64,000 nt of DNA from Seison nebaliae (Eukaryota; Rotifera; Pararotatoria; Seisonacea; Seisonidae). The translations under genes were made by a program, and so were the position numbers. Location: assembly GCA_023231475.1 (NCBI GenBank), contig JALJEE010000699.1, forward strand, positions 1-64,000. Direction: 5' to 3'. Shown here one piece after another: positions 62,764-64,000 of the stretch (within the stretch, counting starts at the first letter, position 1; each line of letters opens with the position of its first letter). The notes under the pieces were generated by a model, which ran no database searches, was not told the DNA's origin, and saw nothing but the letters and a program-made list of their open reading frames with translations.

Positions 62764-64000
62764 AATTATTAGTTATATGATATGAGTTTCAACGAGGAAG
62801 AATTTCTAAGAATGAGTGAAAGTCGTGAATGAATTTTATGAGAAACAATTGGAAGGAGATCAGTTAAGATCTTGATTGGTGATGGATTATGAGAAGAGGA
62901 TGAAGGAAAAGAAGATCTCTCACAATTCAAGAGATAAAGTCAGGAGAAACTTCATGTCTATTCAAAATTAATGACATAATTAATCATTTATACAAATTAT
63001 TCTTAACGAATTTTTATCATCGACATGATAAGGTGGAATGAAGCATTTAGAGCATGTGCAAATACTCATTCATCATCCCTTCACCTTTACCCAGTTTTAC
63101 TTTTATCAAATCAGATTCAATATAAAATGTCTGAACGGTAAATTGAAATGAATGTGGAGAATATTGGATATTATCGTTTCAAGTCGTCCAAAAAACAGAA
63201 GAAGATGATAAATAAACTGTGCAAAATTCGGTTGGTTAAAATATGGATCGAAAGTGTAAACATCAAATCGATGGAGTTATAAGAAGAATATTCTATTCGA
63301 TTCCTTCTCAACTCCACTAGAATCATTGTTCATTAAACTTTGATTATTTACAATTCATATTCATTCAAGGAAAGAAAAATATGGGAATTAGCATAAAATA
63401 AAAGATGCAATTAATCTGAATAGGTTAATTCCAGAGATTATATATATATATATATGTGTATCTATCTATCTATCTATCTATCTATCGAAACAATTAAAGA
63501 CAGAAACGAAGATAGAGTCCATTCCTTTCAAAGATATCGATTCTCTAAAAGCAAATGATTTGCCGATTGATTTGTTTATATGAGAAAATTTTGGGATTCT
63601 TCTTTTTTTTCTTTTTTTTACCGCTGCACACACCACTCTCTAATTGCTTTCTCTAACTGATAAGTGTTTATTTATCACCGACAAATTCTTATCATTTCAG
63701 ACGTCCATCACAATTAAACGAATGAACTGAAACTTTCATTTCCAAGTTTGACAATCATTAAAATTCCGAATTCGACGTCGTTAACAATTTACTCTTTTGA
63801 CAATATCTCAATTCATTTTCAATCTTCTCTTAACATCTTCAGACGTTTAATCTTCAACGTAGATAAGTCGAATGTTCAATGATGATGACGGAGAAGAAGA
63901 TGATGACGGAAAAGAAGAAGACGAATAAGCAGAACAAAATTAACTGTAAATCGAAATATATTGAATTAATCTACCAATTCTCACATACACCGTTCAAGAA
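62764..64000. other. Upstream region of the T-box gene
   Basis: No gene is recognised. The stretch holds the T-box promoter side, an AT plus TATC microsatellite, and near 63885-63930 a duplicated GATGATGACGGA(G/A)AAGAA motif. A plus-strand frame is open from 63886 to the window edge (38 codons, Lys-rich), which is too short to judge. Confidence 0.5.
63438..63486. repeat. TA and TATC microsatellite
   Basis: About nine TA units (63438-63455), then after a short GTG spacer about seven TATC units (63460-63486). Confidence 0.9.

Noticed and set aside
63886-64000. Frame open to the window edge
   Set aside because: Only 38 Lys-rich codons over a duplicated GATGATGACGG motif; cannot be told from chance.
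1-64000. tRNA or rRNA genes
   Set aside because: I looked for A/B box and T-loop patterns by eye and saw none convincing; a covariance-model scan would be needed to exclude them.

Overview
This is a eukaryotic, AT-rich window. Genes are interrupted by very short introns (mostly about 40-70 bp, GT..AG). Proteins carry long Asn, Gln, Asp, Ser and Thr runs. The gene content is arthropod: an L-type calcium channel, a very large chitin-binding (CBM14) protein, a Tbx1/org-1 T-box factor and a cramped homologue. Compactness and homopolymer-rich proteins suggest a small-genome arthropod, possibly an acariform mite. That placement is inference; no species can be read from the sequence.

Layout. 1-8058: no recognisable gene; microsatellites and a cluster of perfect palindromes near the left edge. 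8059-18093 (+): a complete-looking Cav1 alpha1 channel gene rebuilt here as 19 exons (2235 aa), with a possible 51-nt cassette exon in the domain IV S3-S4 linker. 18094-34475: a 16-kb stretch without a convincing gene. It holds decayed retroelement sequence (a reverse-transcriptase relic at 20975-22080 and a weaker protease-like fragment before it), a hairpin-rich tract at 22.5-23.9 kb, a 30-bp minisatellite and a 20-bp tandem repeat. 34476-36824 (+): a three-Ig-domain surface protein. 37380-38487 (-): a VAMP7-type R-SNARE in seven small exons. 39605-40345 (-): an unrecognised secreted protein. 41113-43563 (-): cramped-like SANT protein. 44561-47401 (+): unrecognised C2H2 zinc-finger protein, divergent from cramped. 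47402-52500: no gene seen. 52501-60297 (+): a 2320-aa chitin-binding protein with about 17 CBM14 modules. 60480-62763 (-): a Tbx1/org-1-type T-box factor in six exons. 62764-64000: its upstream region.

The genes do not form a pathway. Two convergent pairs (Ig/VAMP7 and CBM14/T-box) and one divergent pair (cramped/zinc finger) are the main arrangements. The CBM14/T-box pair probably has overlapping 3' ends.

The most unusual signals are: a dense run of perfect hairpins at 23523-23922, flanked by two different tandem repeats; a low-complexity insertion inside the T-box DNA-binding domain; a triple proline in the membrane-proximal part of the VAMP7 SNARE motif; and a possible cassette exon in the calcium channel. 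All splice models were made by eye from reading frame, splice sites and family conservation; none has transcript support.
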